Shown: positions 10,521 to 19,747 of the stretch, piece after piece
How positions within the stretch are numbered: position 1 is the first letter of the stretch
How the letters are laid out: the number at the start of each line of letters is the position of its first letter
Source of the DNA: Burkholderiales bacterium RIFOXYD12_FULL_59_19
GTDB lineage: Bacteria > Pseudomonadota > Gammaproteobacteria > Burkholderiales > Burkholderiaceae_C
Reading direction: 5' to 3'
DNA: 64,000 nt
Assembly (NCBI GenBank): GCA_001771065.1
Contig: MESQ01000069.1
Location: 28,108-92,107, forward strand
The notes under the pieces: generated by a model
Databases searched by the model: none
Told to the model about the DNA's origin: nothing
Seen by the model: only the letters and a program-made list of their open reading frames with translations
Translations under genes and position numbers: made by a program

Positions 10521-12326
10521 ATGACTGCTACCTCCAAACTTCAAAAGCGTAAATTTGACGTCGTCATCATCGGTGCCGGTGGCGCCGGCATGAGTGCGTC
10601 GCTGCAACTGGCCAATGCTGGCTTGAATGTCGCTGTGCTGACCAAGGTATTTCCGACACGGTCTCACACCGTTGCTGCCCAGGGCGGCATCGGCGCCAGT
10701 CTGGGCAACATGGCCGAGGACAACTGGCACTACCATTTTTACGACACCATCAAGGGCTCGGACTGGTTGGGCGACCAGGATGCGATCGAGTTCATGTGCC
10801 GCGAGGCGCCAAAAGTGGTTTACGAGCTGGAGCACTTCGGTATGCCGTTTGACCGCAACCCGGATGGCACCATTTACCAACGTCCTTTTGGTGGCCATTC
10901 CAGCAATTACGGCGAAAAACCGGTGCAACGCGCCTGCGCGGCAGCTGACCGCACAGGCCATGCCATGCTGCACACGCTGTACCAGCAAAACGTCAAGGCG
11001 CGAACCAATTTCTTTGTTGAGTGGATGGCACTTGACTTGATTCGCGATGCCGATGGAGATGTTGTCGGCGTCACGGCGCTTGAGATGGAAACCGGTGAGA
11101 TCCACATTCTGCAAGCCAAGACCGTCATGATGGCCTCGGGTGGCGCCGGACGCATTTTTGCGGCATCGACCAATGCCTATATCAACACCGGTGACGGTTT
11201 GGGTATGGCGGCACGCGCAGGGATCCCGCTGCAAGACATGGAATTCTGGCAATTCCACCCCACGGGTGTGGCTGGTGCCGGCGTTTTGCTGACAGAAGGC
11301 TGTCGCGGCGAAGGTGCGATTTTGCGCAACAGCAATGGCGAGCGCTTCATGGAACGTTATGCCCCCACCATGAAAGATCTGGCACCACGCGACTTTGTCT
11401 CGCGCTGCATGGACCAGGAAATCAAGGAAGGGCGCGGCTGCGGCCCGAAAAAGGATTACATCAACCTGGATATGACACACCTTGGCGCCGAGACGATCGC
11501 GCTTCGCTTGCCGAGTGTCTTTGAGATTGGCCACAATTTTGCCAACGTCGACATCACCAAAGAGCCGATCCCGGTGATTCCGACCAACCATTACCAAATG
11601 GGCGGCATCCCAACGAACATCAGCGGTCAGGTGGTCATGCCCAACAGCAGCGGTGCCCAGGAGGTTGTCAAAGGCCTCTATGCCGTGGGTGAGTGCGCGT
11701 GTGTCAGTGTGCACGGAGCGAATCGGCTGGGTACCAACTCCTTGCTTGACATTGTGGTTTTTGGGCGTGCTGCGGGCTTGCACATCATCGATTTCAACAA
11801 CAAGAACGTGGAGCATAAACCGTTGCCCACCGATGCGGCGGATATTTCCATGGCCCGTCTGGACAGATTGAACACGGCCACCACCGGAGAATACGCGCAG
11901 GATGTTGCCGGCGATATGCGCGACATCATGCAACAGCACGCCAGCGTGTTCCGTACCCAGGCCAGCATGGACGAAGGTGTTGCCAAGATTGCCCAATTGC
12001 GCCATCGGGTGAACGATATCAAGCTGTCGGACAAGTCGCAGATCTTTAACACCGCCCGTATTGAAGCTTTGGAAGTGGAGAACATGATTGAGGTGGCGCA
12101 AGCCACCATGGTGTCGGCGGCGGCACGGCATGAATGTCGTGGGGCCCACAGCGTGATGGATTACGACCGTCCGGCTGACGACGCCACCTGTCCGCTGGGT
12201 CGCGATGATGTGAACTGGCTCAAACACACGCTTTGGGACAAAGCGACGAACAGTCTGAGCTACAAGCCAGTCAACCTGAAACCCCTGACGGTTGCATCCG
12301 TACCGCCCAAAATCCGCACCTTCTGA
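10521..12326 (+). CDS. sdhA: Succinate dehydrogenase flavoprotein subunit
   Basis: FDVVIIGAGGAGMSASLQLANAGLNVAVLTKVFPTRSHTVAAQGGI. Confidence 0.98.
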   Translation: MTATSKLQKRKFDVVIIGAGGAGMSASLQLANAGLNVAVLTKVFPTRSHTVAAQGGIGASLGNMAEDNWHYHFYDTIKGSDWLGDQDAIEFMCREAPKVVYELEHFGMPFDRNPDGTIYQRPFGGHSSNYGEKPVQRACAAADRTGHAMLHTLYQQNVKARTNFFVEWMALDLIRDADGDVVGVTALEMETGEIHILQAKTVMMASGGAGRIFAASTNAYINTGDGLGMAARAGIPLQDMEFWQFHPTGVAGAGVLLTEGCRGEGAILRNSNGERFMERYAPTMKDLAPRDFVSRCMDQEIKEGRGCGPKKDYINLDMTHLGAETIALRLPSVFEIGHNFANVDITKEPIPVIPTNHYQMGGIPTNISGQVVMPNSSGAQEVVKGLYAVGECACVSVHGANRLGTNSLLDIVVFGRAAGLHIIDFNNKNVEHKPLPTDAADISMARLDRLNTATTGEYAQDVAGDMRDIMQQHASVFRTQASMDEGVAKIAQLRHRVNDIKLSDKSQIFNTARIEALEVENMIEVAQATMVSAAARHECRGAHSVMDYDRPADDATCPLGRDDVNWLKHTLWDKATNSLSYKPVNLKPLTVASVPPKIRTF

Positions 12327-12380
12327 CAACTTGCAGTACAGACCACAAGCGCTGCCTCCAACTGAACAAGAAAGCAAATC

Positions 12381-13085
12381 ATGGCTAAACGAACTGTCCA
12401 AATTTACCGCTATAACCCGGATACCGATGCCAAGCCCTACATGCAGACCATTGAGGTCGAACTTGATGGCAGCGAACGCATGTTGCTTGACGTCTTGACC
12501 AAACTGAAAGCCGTTGACCCCACGCTGTCGTACCGGCGTTCATGCCGCGAGGGTATTTGTGGCTCGGACGCGATGAATATCAATGGCAAAAACGGTCTGG
12601 CCTGTCTGGTCAACATGTTGACATTACCAGACACCATCGTGCTCAAGCCGCTGCCGGGCCTGCCGGTGGTGCGCGACCTGATTGTCGACATGACGTTGTT
12701 TTTCAAGCAATACCATTCGATCAAGCCCTACCTCATCAACGACAACCGCCCGCCAGAAAAAGAGCGCCTGCAGAGCCCGGAAGAGCGGGAAGAGCTTAAC
12801 GGGCTGTACGAGTGCATCTTGTGCGCGAGCTGCTCCACGAGTTGCCCGGTGTTCTGGTGGAACCCCGACAAATTCGTGGGTCCGGCTGGCTTGCTGCAAG
12901 CCTACCGCTTTATTGCCGACAGCCGCGATGAAGCCACCAGCGAGCGTCTGGACAACCTCGAAGACCCTTACCGTCTTTTCCGTTGCACCACCATCATGAA
13001 TTGCGTGGACGTGTGCCCGAAAGGCCTGAACCCGACCAAAGCCATTGGCAAGATCAAGGAACTAATGGTGCGTCGCGCCATCTGA
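12381..13085 (+). CDS. sdhB: Succinate dehydrogenase iron-sulfur subunit
   Basis: SCREGICGSDAMNINGKNGLAC, CILCASCSTSCPVFWWNPDKFVGP. Confidence 0.98.
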   Translation: MAKRTVQIYRYNPDTDAKPYMQTIEVELDGSERMLLDVLTKLKAVDPTLSYRRSCREGICGSDAMNINGKNGLACLVNMLTLPDTIVLKPLPGLPVVRDLIVDMTLFFKQYHSIKPYLINDNRPPEKERLQSPEEREELNGLYECILCASCSTSCPVFWWNPDKFVGPAGLLQAYRFIADSRDEATSERLDNLEDPYRLFRCTTIMNCVDVCPKGLNPTKAIGKIKELMVRRAI

Positions 13086-13095
13086 TGCCCCCCTG

Positions 13096-13407
13096 ATGGA
13101 CACCACCGGCATGGAAACAAGCGACGCCCTGATTGATGAGCGTGTATTGAGCAAGCTCAAGTGGCGCTGTCGCCGGGGCTTGCTCGAGAACGATATTTTC
13201 ATCGAACGTTTCTTCAAGCGGTTTGAGTCCACGCTCACTGTCAAGCAGACGCAAGGTCTGAATCTTCTAATGGACCTGAGCGATTCAGATCTGCTGGATT
13301 TGCACCTTGGGCGCAAGACTTTGGCTCAAGTGGATGCGAATCTGGTGCAAGACGAAGTTTGCGAAGTTTTAAGTATGTTGAAAAAACCACCTGAAAGGCC
13401 ACTATGA
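13096..13407 (+). CDS. sdhE: FAD assembly factor SdhE (succinate dehydrogenase assembly factor 2)
   Basis: [22 protein letters not shown]; SdhE RGxxE-type motif; 4-bp overlap with gltA. Confidence 0.92.
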   Translation: MDTTGMETSDALIDERVLSKLKWRCRRGLLENDIFIERFFKRFESTLTVKQTQGLNLLMDLSDSDLLDLHLGRKTLAQVDANLVQDEVCEVLSMLKKPPERPL

Positions 13408-14714
13408 AGCTAGCTGAAAATAAAGCCACCCTGTCGTTTAGCAACGGCAGCCCCAGCGTCGATTTACCGGTTTACCAGGGTACGGTTGGCCCGGATGTGA
13501 TTGATATCCGCAAGCTCTATGGCCAGACCGGCATGTTCACCTACGACCCGGGGTTTTTGTCCACGGCGGCGTGCCAGTCTTCCATCACCTACATTGATGG
13601 CGACAAGGGCGAACTCCTGTACCGCGGCTACCCCATTGAACAACTGGCAACACAATGCGATTACCTCGATACCTGTCATTTGCTGCTCAAGGGTGAATTG
13701 CCCAATTTACAAGAGCGTCAGGACTTTCACAAGCTGGTGATCAACCACACCATGGTCAACGAGCAGATGCAGTTTTTTATGCGTGGTTTCCGCCGCGATG
13801 CACACCCGATGGCCGTCCTTACCGGACTGGTGGGTGGTTTGTCGGCGTTCTACCATGACAGCACCGACATCAACAACCCGCAGCACCGTGAAATTGCGGC
13901 CATTCGCTTGATTGCCAAAATGCCTACGCTGGTGGCCATGGCCTACAAGTACGGTATTGGTCAGCCTTACATGTACCCGCAGAATGACCTCAGCTACGCT
14001 GGCAACTTCCTGCGCATGATGTTTGGTACGCCGTGCGAAGAATATGTTGTGAATCCAGTGCTGGAACGTGCCCTGGACCGCATCTTCATTTTGCATGCCG
14101 ACCATGAGCAAAATGCCTCTACCTCCACCGTGCGTCTGTGCGGCTCGTCGGGTACCAACCCGTTTGCGGCCATTGCGGCTGGCGTGGCTTGTCTGTGGGG
14201 ACCCGCTCACGGTGGCGCCAATGAAGCCTGCCTGAATATGCTCGAAGACATTCAGCGCCAGGGTGGTATTGCCAAAGTGGGTGAGTTCATGGAGCAGGTC
14301 AAGGACAAAAACTCCGGCGTCAAGCTCATGGGTTTTGGTCACCGCGTCTACAAAAATTACGACCCACGCGCCACCCTGATGCAACAAACCTGCAACGAGG
14401 TGTTGTTGGAGCTTGGTCTGGAGAATGATCCCTTGTTTAAGTTGGCCAAGGCAGTCGAAAAAATTGCCCTGGAAGACGATTATTTCGTCTCACGCAAGCT
14501 CTACCCGAATGTCGACTTCTACTCCGGTATTGTGCAGCGCGCCATTGGCATCCCGGTCAATCTGTTCACCGGTGTCTTCGCCCTGGCCCGCACCGTCGGC
14601 TGGATTGCCCAGCTCAACGAAATGATCAGCGACCCCGAGTACAAAATTGGCCGTCCGCGTCAGTTGTTCACGGGTTCTGTCACACGCAACGTTTTGCCTG
14701 TGGCTGAGCGTTAA
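13404..14714 (+). CDS. gltA: Citrate synthase
   Basis: [32 protein letters not shown]. Confidence 0.98.
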   Translation: MKLAENKATLSFSNGSPSVDLPVYQGTVGPDVIDIRKLYGQTGMFTYDPGFLSTAACQSSITYIDGDKGELLYRGYPIEQLATQCDYLDTCHLLLKGELPNLQERQDFHKLVINHTMVNEQMQFFMRGFRRDAHPMAVLTGLVGGLSAFYHDSTDINNPQHREIAAIRLIAKMPTLVAMAYKYGIGQPYMYPQNDLSYAGNFLRMMFGTPCEEYVVNPVLERALDRIFILHADHEQNASTSTVRLCGSSGTNPFAAIAAGVACLWGPAHGGANEACLNMLEDIQRQGGIAKVGEFMEQVKDKNSGVKLMGFGHRVYKNYDPRATLMQQTCNEVLLELGLENDPLFKLAKAVEKIALEDDYFVSRKLYPNVDFYSGIVQRAIGIPVNLFTGVFALARTVGWIAQLNEMISDPEYKIGRPRQLFTGSVTRNVLPVAER

Positions 14715-14730
14715 GCCATAACGCGTTTCA

Positions 14731-14767
14731 AAAACCCGCCGACTGGCAACAGCGGCGGGTTTTTTTA
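14731..14767 (+). terminator. Rho-independent terminator after gltA
   Basis: CCCGCCG-loop-CGGCGGG followed by TTTTTTT. Confidence 0.9.
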
Positions 14768-14823
14768 TAGATCACGGCTGGCGTCTCAGCCGTTTAAAAT
14801 CTACGATTCACCTAGGAACCACC

Positions 14824-16272
14824 ATGGGACGCACCCTTTACGACAAACTCTGGGACGAACACGTCGTCCACACCGAAGAAGATGGCACCGCGCTGCTTTA
14901 CATTGATCGCCATTTGGTGCACGAAGTCACCAGTCCGCAGGCGTTCGAAGGCCTGCGGCAGTCCAAGCGGCCGGTCTGGCGCATCAGCTCCATTGTGGCC
15001 ACGGCAGACCACAACACACCCACCACCGGTTGGGAGCTGGGTTATGACGGGATCACCGACCCCACCAGCAAAGAGCAGGTCTTGACGCTGGACGCCAATA
15101 TCAAGGAATACGGTGCCGCTGCCTACTTCCCGTTCATGTCGCAGCGCCAGGGTATCGTGCATGTGATTGGCCCCGAAAACGGCGCCACGCTGCCCGGCAT
15201 GACGGTTGTTTGTGGTGATTCGCATACCTCCACCCACGGTGCTTTTGGCGCCCTGGCGCACGGCATTGGTACCAGCGAGGTTGAGCACGTCATGGCCACG
15301 CAAACGCTGCTGGCCAAAAAAGCCAAAAACATGCTGGTGCGGGTTGACGGTCTTTTGCCGCGCGGCTGCACCGGCAAGGACATCGTGCTCGCGGTGATCG
15401 GCAAGATCGGCACCGCCGGTGGCACCGGCTACACCATCGAATTTGGTGGTGCCGCCATGCGTGCCTTGAGCATGGAGGCGCGTATGACGGTGTGTAACAT
15501 GGCCATTGAGGCCGGTGCCCGCGCCGGCCTGGTGGCCGTAGATGAAAAAACCATTCAGTATGTCAAGGGTCGCCCCCTGTCACCTGGCTACGACGCACCC
15601 AATGAGGCCGCTGCTGCCGTGGAGTGGGACCAGGCAGTGGCCTACTGGAAAACGCTGCATTCCGATGCGGATGCACACTTTGATGCGGTGGTCGAGATCG
15701 ACGCCTCACAGCTGGTGCCGCAAGTGACCTGGGGCACCTCGCCCGAGATGGTGCTGGGTATCAATGACCGGGTGCCTGACCCAGACCGCGAAAAAGATGC
15801 CAACAAGCGCGGTGCCATCGAACGCGCGTTGGCCTATATGGCGCTGGAGCCGGGCAAAGCACTCAACGACCTGTACGTGGACAAGGTCTTTATTGGCTCC
15901 TGCACCAACAGCCGCATTGAAGACATGCGTGAAGCTGCGGCTGTGGTGAAAACACTGGGCCGCAAGGTTGCGCCCAACATTCGGCTGGCGTTGGTGGTGC
16001 CGGGTTCCGGCCTGGTCAAGGCGCAGGCCGAGCGTGAAGGTCTGCATGAAATTTTTCAGGCAGCAGGCTTCGAGTGGCGCGAGCCGGGCTGCTCCATGTG
16101 CCTGGCCATGAATGCTGACCGACTGGAGCCAGGTGAGCGTTGCGCGTCCACCAGCAACCGCAACTTTGAAGGGCGCCAGGGTGCCGGTGGCCGGACCCAT
16201 CTGGTCAGCCCGGCCATGGCAGCGGCAGCCGCCATTCATGGCCATTTTGTCGATGTACGCAAGTTTGTCTAA
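14824..16272 (+). CDS. leuC: 3-isopropylmalate dehydratase large subunit
   Basis: [45 protein letters not shown]; leuCDB operon. Confidence 0.97.
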   Translation: MGRTLYDKLWDEHVVHTEEDGTALLYIDRHLVHEVTSPQAFEGLRQSKRPVWRISSIVATADHNTPTTGWELGYDGITDPTSKEQVLTLDANIKEYGAAAYFPFMSQRQGIVHVIGPENGATLPGMTVVCGDSHTSTHGAFGALAHGIGTSEVEHVMATQTLLAKKAKNMLVRVDGLLPRGCTGKDIVLAVIGKIGTAGGTGYTIEFGGAAMRALSMEARMTVCNMAIEAGARAGLVAVDEKTIQYVKGRPLSPGYDAPNEAAAAVEWDQAVAYWKTLHSDADAHFDAVVEIDASQLVPQVTWGTSPEMVLGINDRVPDPDREKDANKRGAIERALAYMALEPGKALNDLYVDKVFIGSCTNSRIEDMREAAAVVKTLGRKVAPNIRLALVVPGSGLVKAQAEREGLHEIFQAAGFEWREPGCSMCLAMNADRLEPGERCASTSNRNFEGRQGAGGRTHLVSPAMAAAAAIHGHFVDVRKFV

Positions 16273-16293
16273 CCAAGCCTCAAGGACACCCTC

Positions 16294-16425
16294 ATGAAAT
16301 CGTTGAGCATTTTGTTGACGGCGGCTGCGCTGCTGGTATTGGTCGGTTGCAACACCGTCAAAGGCGTTGGTCAGGACTTGCAAAAAGCAGGTGAGACCAT
16401 CGAAGATGCCGTTAAAAAGAAATAG
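16294..16425 (+). CDS. Entericidin A/B-like small lipoprotein
   Basis: 43 aa translated directly: [43 protein letters not shown]; lipobox LVGC and entericidin-like body; not in the supplied ORF track. Confidence 0.85.
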   Translation: MKSLSILLTAAALLVLVGCNTVKGVGQDLQKAGETIEDAVKKK

Positions 16426-16433
16426 GACACGTC

Positions 16434-17084
16434 ATGCAAAAATTTAGCTTGCTTAAGGGCCTGGTTGCCCCGATGGACCGAGAAAACGTTGACACCGATG
16501 CCATCATTCCGAAGCAGTTTCTCAAATCCATCCGAAAAACCGGCTTTGGTCAAAATCTGTTTGACGCCTGGCGTTATCTGGATGCAGGCTACCCCGGGCA
16601 GGACCCTGCCAGCCGCAAGCCCAACCCAGACTTTGTGCTGAATCAGCCGCGTTTTCAAGGTGCTTCCATCCTGCTGGCGCGCAAGAACTTTGGTTGCGGT
16701 TCCTCGCGCGAGCATGCGCCCTGGGCGCTGGACCAGTTTGGTTTTCGCGCCATCATCGCCCCCAGTTACGCCGACATTTTCTTTAATAACAGTTTTAAAA
16801 ATGGCTTGTTGCCCATTGTGCTGACTGAAACCCAGGTGGCGCAATTGTTTGACGACGTGGCAGTCTTTCCCGGCTATGTTCTGACCATCGACCTGGAACG
16901 CCAGCGCGTGATCAAGCCCAATGGCGAAGAACTGCCGTTCGAGGTCCAGGCCTTTCGCAAATACTGTTTGCTCAATGGGTTTGACGACATCGGCCTGACC
17001 CTGCGCCATGCCGACAAGATTAAGGCCTTCGAAGCAGAGCGCCTGGCGCAAAAACCCTGGTTGGCCCACACCATGCTGGCCTGA
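16434..17084 (+). CDS. leuD: 3-isopropylmalate dehydratase small subunit
   Basis: [42 protein letters not shown]. Confidence 0.97.
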   Translation: MQKFSLLKGLVAPMDRENVDTDAIIPKQFLKSIRKTGFGQNLFDAWRYLDAGYPGQDPASRKPNPDFVLNQPRFQGASILLARKNFGCGSSREHAPWALDQFGFRAIIAPSYADIFFNNSFKNGLLPIVLTETQVAQLFDDVAVFPGYVLTIDLERQRVIKPNGEELPFEVQAFRKYCLLNGFDDIGLTLRHADKIKAFEAERLAQKPWLAHTMLA

Positions 17085-17113
17085 GTTGTTTATTTAAATC
17101 ACCTATCACCACT

Positions 17114-18196
17114 ATGAAAATTGCAGTTTTACCCGGCGACGGCATTGGTACCGAAATTGTGGCCGAGGCCATCAAGGTCCTTCAGGCCCTTGATTTGCGC
17201 TTTGAAATGGAGACCGCCCTGGTTGGCGGTGCGGCCTATGAAGCCCACGGGCATCCCTTGCCCGAGTCCACCCTGAAGTTGGCCAAAGAGGCCGATGCCA
17301 TTCTGTTTGGTGCGGTGGGTGATTGGAAATACGACACGCTCGACCGCCCCTTGCGTCCGGAGCAGGCTATTCTGGGCCTGCGCAAACACCTTGGGCTGTT
17401 TGCCAATTTTCGCCCGGCCATTTGTTACGAAGAACTGGTGAATGCGTCCAGTCTCAAGCCGGAGCTGATTTCGGGCCTCGACATTTTGATCATTCGCGAA
17501 TTGACCGGAGACATCTATTTTGGTCAGCCCCGTGGTCGTCGCATCGCGGTTGATGGGCATTTTCCAGGCGCCGAAGAGGCTTTTGACACCATGCGCTACA
17601 GCCGACCCGAGGTGGAGCGTATTGCCCATGTGGCATTCCAGGCGGCGCGTACACGCAAGGCAGCGGGCTCCGAGGGTCGTGTCACCAGCGTGGACAAGGC
17701 CAACGTGCTGGAAACTTTCCAGTTCTGGAAAGACATCGTCACCGAGGTCGGCCTGCAGTACCCCGATATTGCGCTCGACCACATGTATGTTGACAATGCC
17801 GCCATGCAACTGGTGCGTGCGCCCAAGAAATTCGACGTGGTGGTCACTGGCAATATGTTTGGTGACATTCTGAGCGACGAAGCCTCCATGCTCACGGGTT
17901 CAATTGGCATGTTGCCGTCGGCCTCGATGAACGCCAACAAGCAGGGCTTGTTTGAACCCAGCCATGGCAGCGCACCCGACATTGCCGGCAAAGGCATTGC
18001 CAACCCGCTGGCGACCATTTTGAGCGCGGCCATGATGCTGCGGTTTAGCCTGGACCAAGAAGTGGCCGCCCAGCGCATCGAAGCGGCTGTGCAAAAAGTG
18101 TTGCAGCAAGGGCTACGCACGGGCGACATCTACAGCGAAGGCACGACCAAGGTCAGTACGCTGGAGATGGGCAACGCCGTGGTCAAGGCGCTGTAA
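17114..18196 (+). CDS. leuB: 3-isopropylmalate dehydrogenase
   Basis: [41 protein letters not shown]. Confidence 0.97.
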   Translation: MKIAVLPGDGIGTEIVAEAIKVLQALDLRFEMETALVGGAAYEAHGHPLPESTLKLAKEADAILFGAVGDWKYDTLDRPLRPEQAILGLRKHLGLFANFRPAICYEELVNASSLKPELISGLDILIIRELTGDIYFGQPRGRRIAVDGHFPGAEEAFDTMRYSRPEVERIAHVAFQAARTRKAAGSEGRVTSVDKANVLETFQFWKDIVTEVGLQYPDIALDHMYVDNAAMQLVRAPKKFDVVVTGNMFGDILSDEASMLTGSIGMLPSASMNANKQGLFEPSHGSAPDIAGKGIANPLATILSAAMMLRFSLDQEVAAQRIEAAVQKVLQQGLRTGDIYSEGTTKVSTLEMGNAVVKAL

Positions 18197-18219
18197 GCCG
18201 TGCCTTTACAATACCCGTC

Positions 18220-18330
18220 ATGCAACACAGCCATAGCTCAAGCTCTCAGCGGATTTCATCTGTCTGCGCGTTGGCGTGCGTTTGCGTTGCAGCGGCGGGG
18301 TCCTTTGTGACCAAGACAATTACCGGCTGA
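18220..18330 (+). CDS. Putative 36-aa leader peptide / small ORF upstream of asd
   Basis: MQHSHSSSSQRISSVCALACVCVAAAGSFVTKTITG*; ends in a Thr/Ile-rich run just before a hairpin; coding status unproven. Confidence 0.4.
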   Translation: MQHSHSSSSQRISSVCALACVCVAAAGSFVTKTITG

Positions 18331-18334
18331 CACA

Positions 18335-18374
18335 GCCCGGTTCGTCGCGCCCCTACCGGCCAGACGAGCCGGGC
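18335..18374 (+). promoter_or_regulatory. 12-bp stem hairpin in the asd 5' leader
   Basis: GCCCGGTTCGTC (18335-18346) pairs with GACGAGCCGGGC (18363-18374), one G-U wobble; T-rich stretch shortly downstream. Confidence 0.6.
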
Positions 18375-18417
18375 AGATGAAATTTTTTATTTCAAACAAT
18401 CTGAAAGGGCTTTAGCA

Positions 18418-19554
18418 ATGAAAATCGGAAATCTGGTCGGCTTAGTAGGCTGGCGTGGCATGGTGGGTTCGGTCCTGCTCGATCGTATGCAGGCTGAAGG
18501 CGACTTCGGCCTGATCGAGCCCATGTTCTTCTCCACTTCCGACGCGGGCGGCAAGGCCCCGGCGCTGGCCAAGAATGAGACCACGCTGCAGGATGCATTC
18601 AACATTGATGCGCTCAAGCGCTGCGACATCATCATCAGCGCCCAGGGAGGTGACTACACCACCCAGGTCTTTCCCAAGTTGCGCGCTGCCGGCTGGAGCG
18701 GTCACTGGATTGATGCGGCATCGACGCTGCGCATGGAAAAAGACGCGGTCATCATCCTTGACCCGGTCAACATGCCGGTGATCCAAACGGCCCTGGCCAG
18801 CGGTGGCAAGAACTGGATTGGCGGCAATTGCACCGTGAGCTGCATGCTGATGGGCGTGGGTGCGCTGTACAAGGCTGGTTTGGTCGAGTGGATGTCCACC
18901 CAGACCTATCAGGCTGCTTCGGGTGGCGGTGCCCAGCACATGCGCGAACTGCTGACGCAGTACGGCACGCTGAATGCCGAAGTGCGGTCCATGCTGGACG
19001 ACCCCAAGAGCGCGATTCTGGAAATCGACCGCAAGGTCATCGCCAAGCAGCGCGCCCTTACCGCTGCCGAGACCGCCAACTTTGGCGTGCCCCTGGGTGG
19101 CTCGCTTATTCCCTGGATCGACAAGGATCTGGGCAACGGCATGTCCAAGGAAGAGTGGAAGGGCCAGGCCGAGACCAACAAGATTCTGGGACAGGGCGCG
19201 GACTTTGGTTCCATCGAAACACCGGTCGACGGCTTCTGTGTGCGCGTGGGTGCCATGCGCTGCCATAGCCAGGCCCTGACCTTCAAGCTCAAAAAAGACG
19301 TGCCCGTGGCCGACATCGAAGCCATGATCGCTGCTGACAACCCGTGGGTGAAAGTGGTTCCCAATACGCGCGAAGCCACCATCCGGGACCTGACTCCTGT
19401 GGCCGTCACTGGCACCATGACGATTCCGGTGGGACGTATCCGCAAGATGGCCATGGGTCCCGAGTATGTTGGTGCCTTCACCATTGGCGATCAATTGCTC
19501 TGGGGCGCTGCCGAGCCGCTGCGTCGTATGTTGCGTATTTTGCTGCAAGCCTGA
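18418..19554 (+). CDS. asd: Aspartate-semialdehyde dehydrogenase
   Basis: [34 protein letters not shown]. Confidence 0.97.
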   Translation: MKIGNLVGLVGWRGMVGSVLLDRMQAEGDFGLIEPMFFSTSDAGGKAPALAKNETTLQDAFNIDALKRCDIIISAQGGDYTTQVFPKLRAAGWSGHWIDAASTLRMEKDAVIILDPVNMPVIQTALASGGKNWIGGNCTVSCMLMGVGALYKAGLVEWMSTQTYQAASGGGAQHMRELLTQYGTLNAEVRSMLDDPKSAILEIDRKVIAKQRALTAAETANFGVPLGGSLIPWIDKDLGNGMSKEEWKGQAETNKILGQGADFGSIETPVDGFCVRVGAMRCHSQALTFKLKKDVPVADIEAMIAADNPWVKVVPNTREATIRDLTPVAVTGTMTIPVGRIRKMAMGPEYVGAFTIGDQLLWGAAEPLRRMLRILLQA

Positions 19555-19747
19555 ATCTTGTGCGAGCGGCGTCGTGCTTGGCTGCGCGCTGCGCACCGTG
19601 GTTCGACGATATTCTTGTTTCACCATATAGAATCGTGCGCTGCAAGCTACCTTGATGCCGGATGGCTCGTTTGTGGCTGTCAACGCAAGTCCTTGATGTA
19701 CGGGTACGTTCCTGTTTTTTCGCTGACTGAAAACTGGAGTCGAAAAA

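Noticed and set aside
10503-12401. 632-aa ORF on the minus strand
   Set aside because: Shadow ORF antisense to sdhA in a GC-biased genome; no recognisable domain, and the sense protein is unambiguous.
18442-19683. 413-aa minus-strand ORF, and similar antisense ORFs over trpB (23777-24988), leuB, gltA and hyfG (61834-63090)
   Set aside because: All lie opposite well-identified genes and show shadow-ORF composition.
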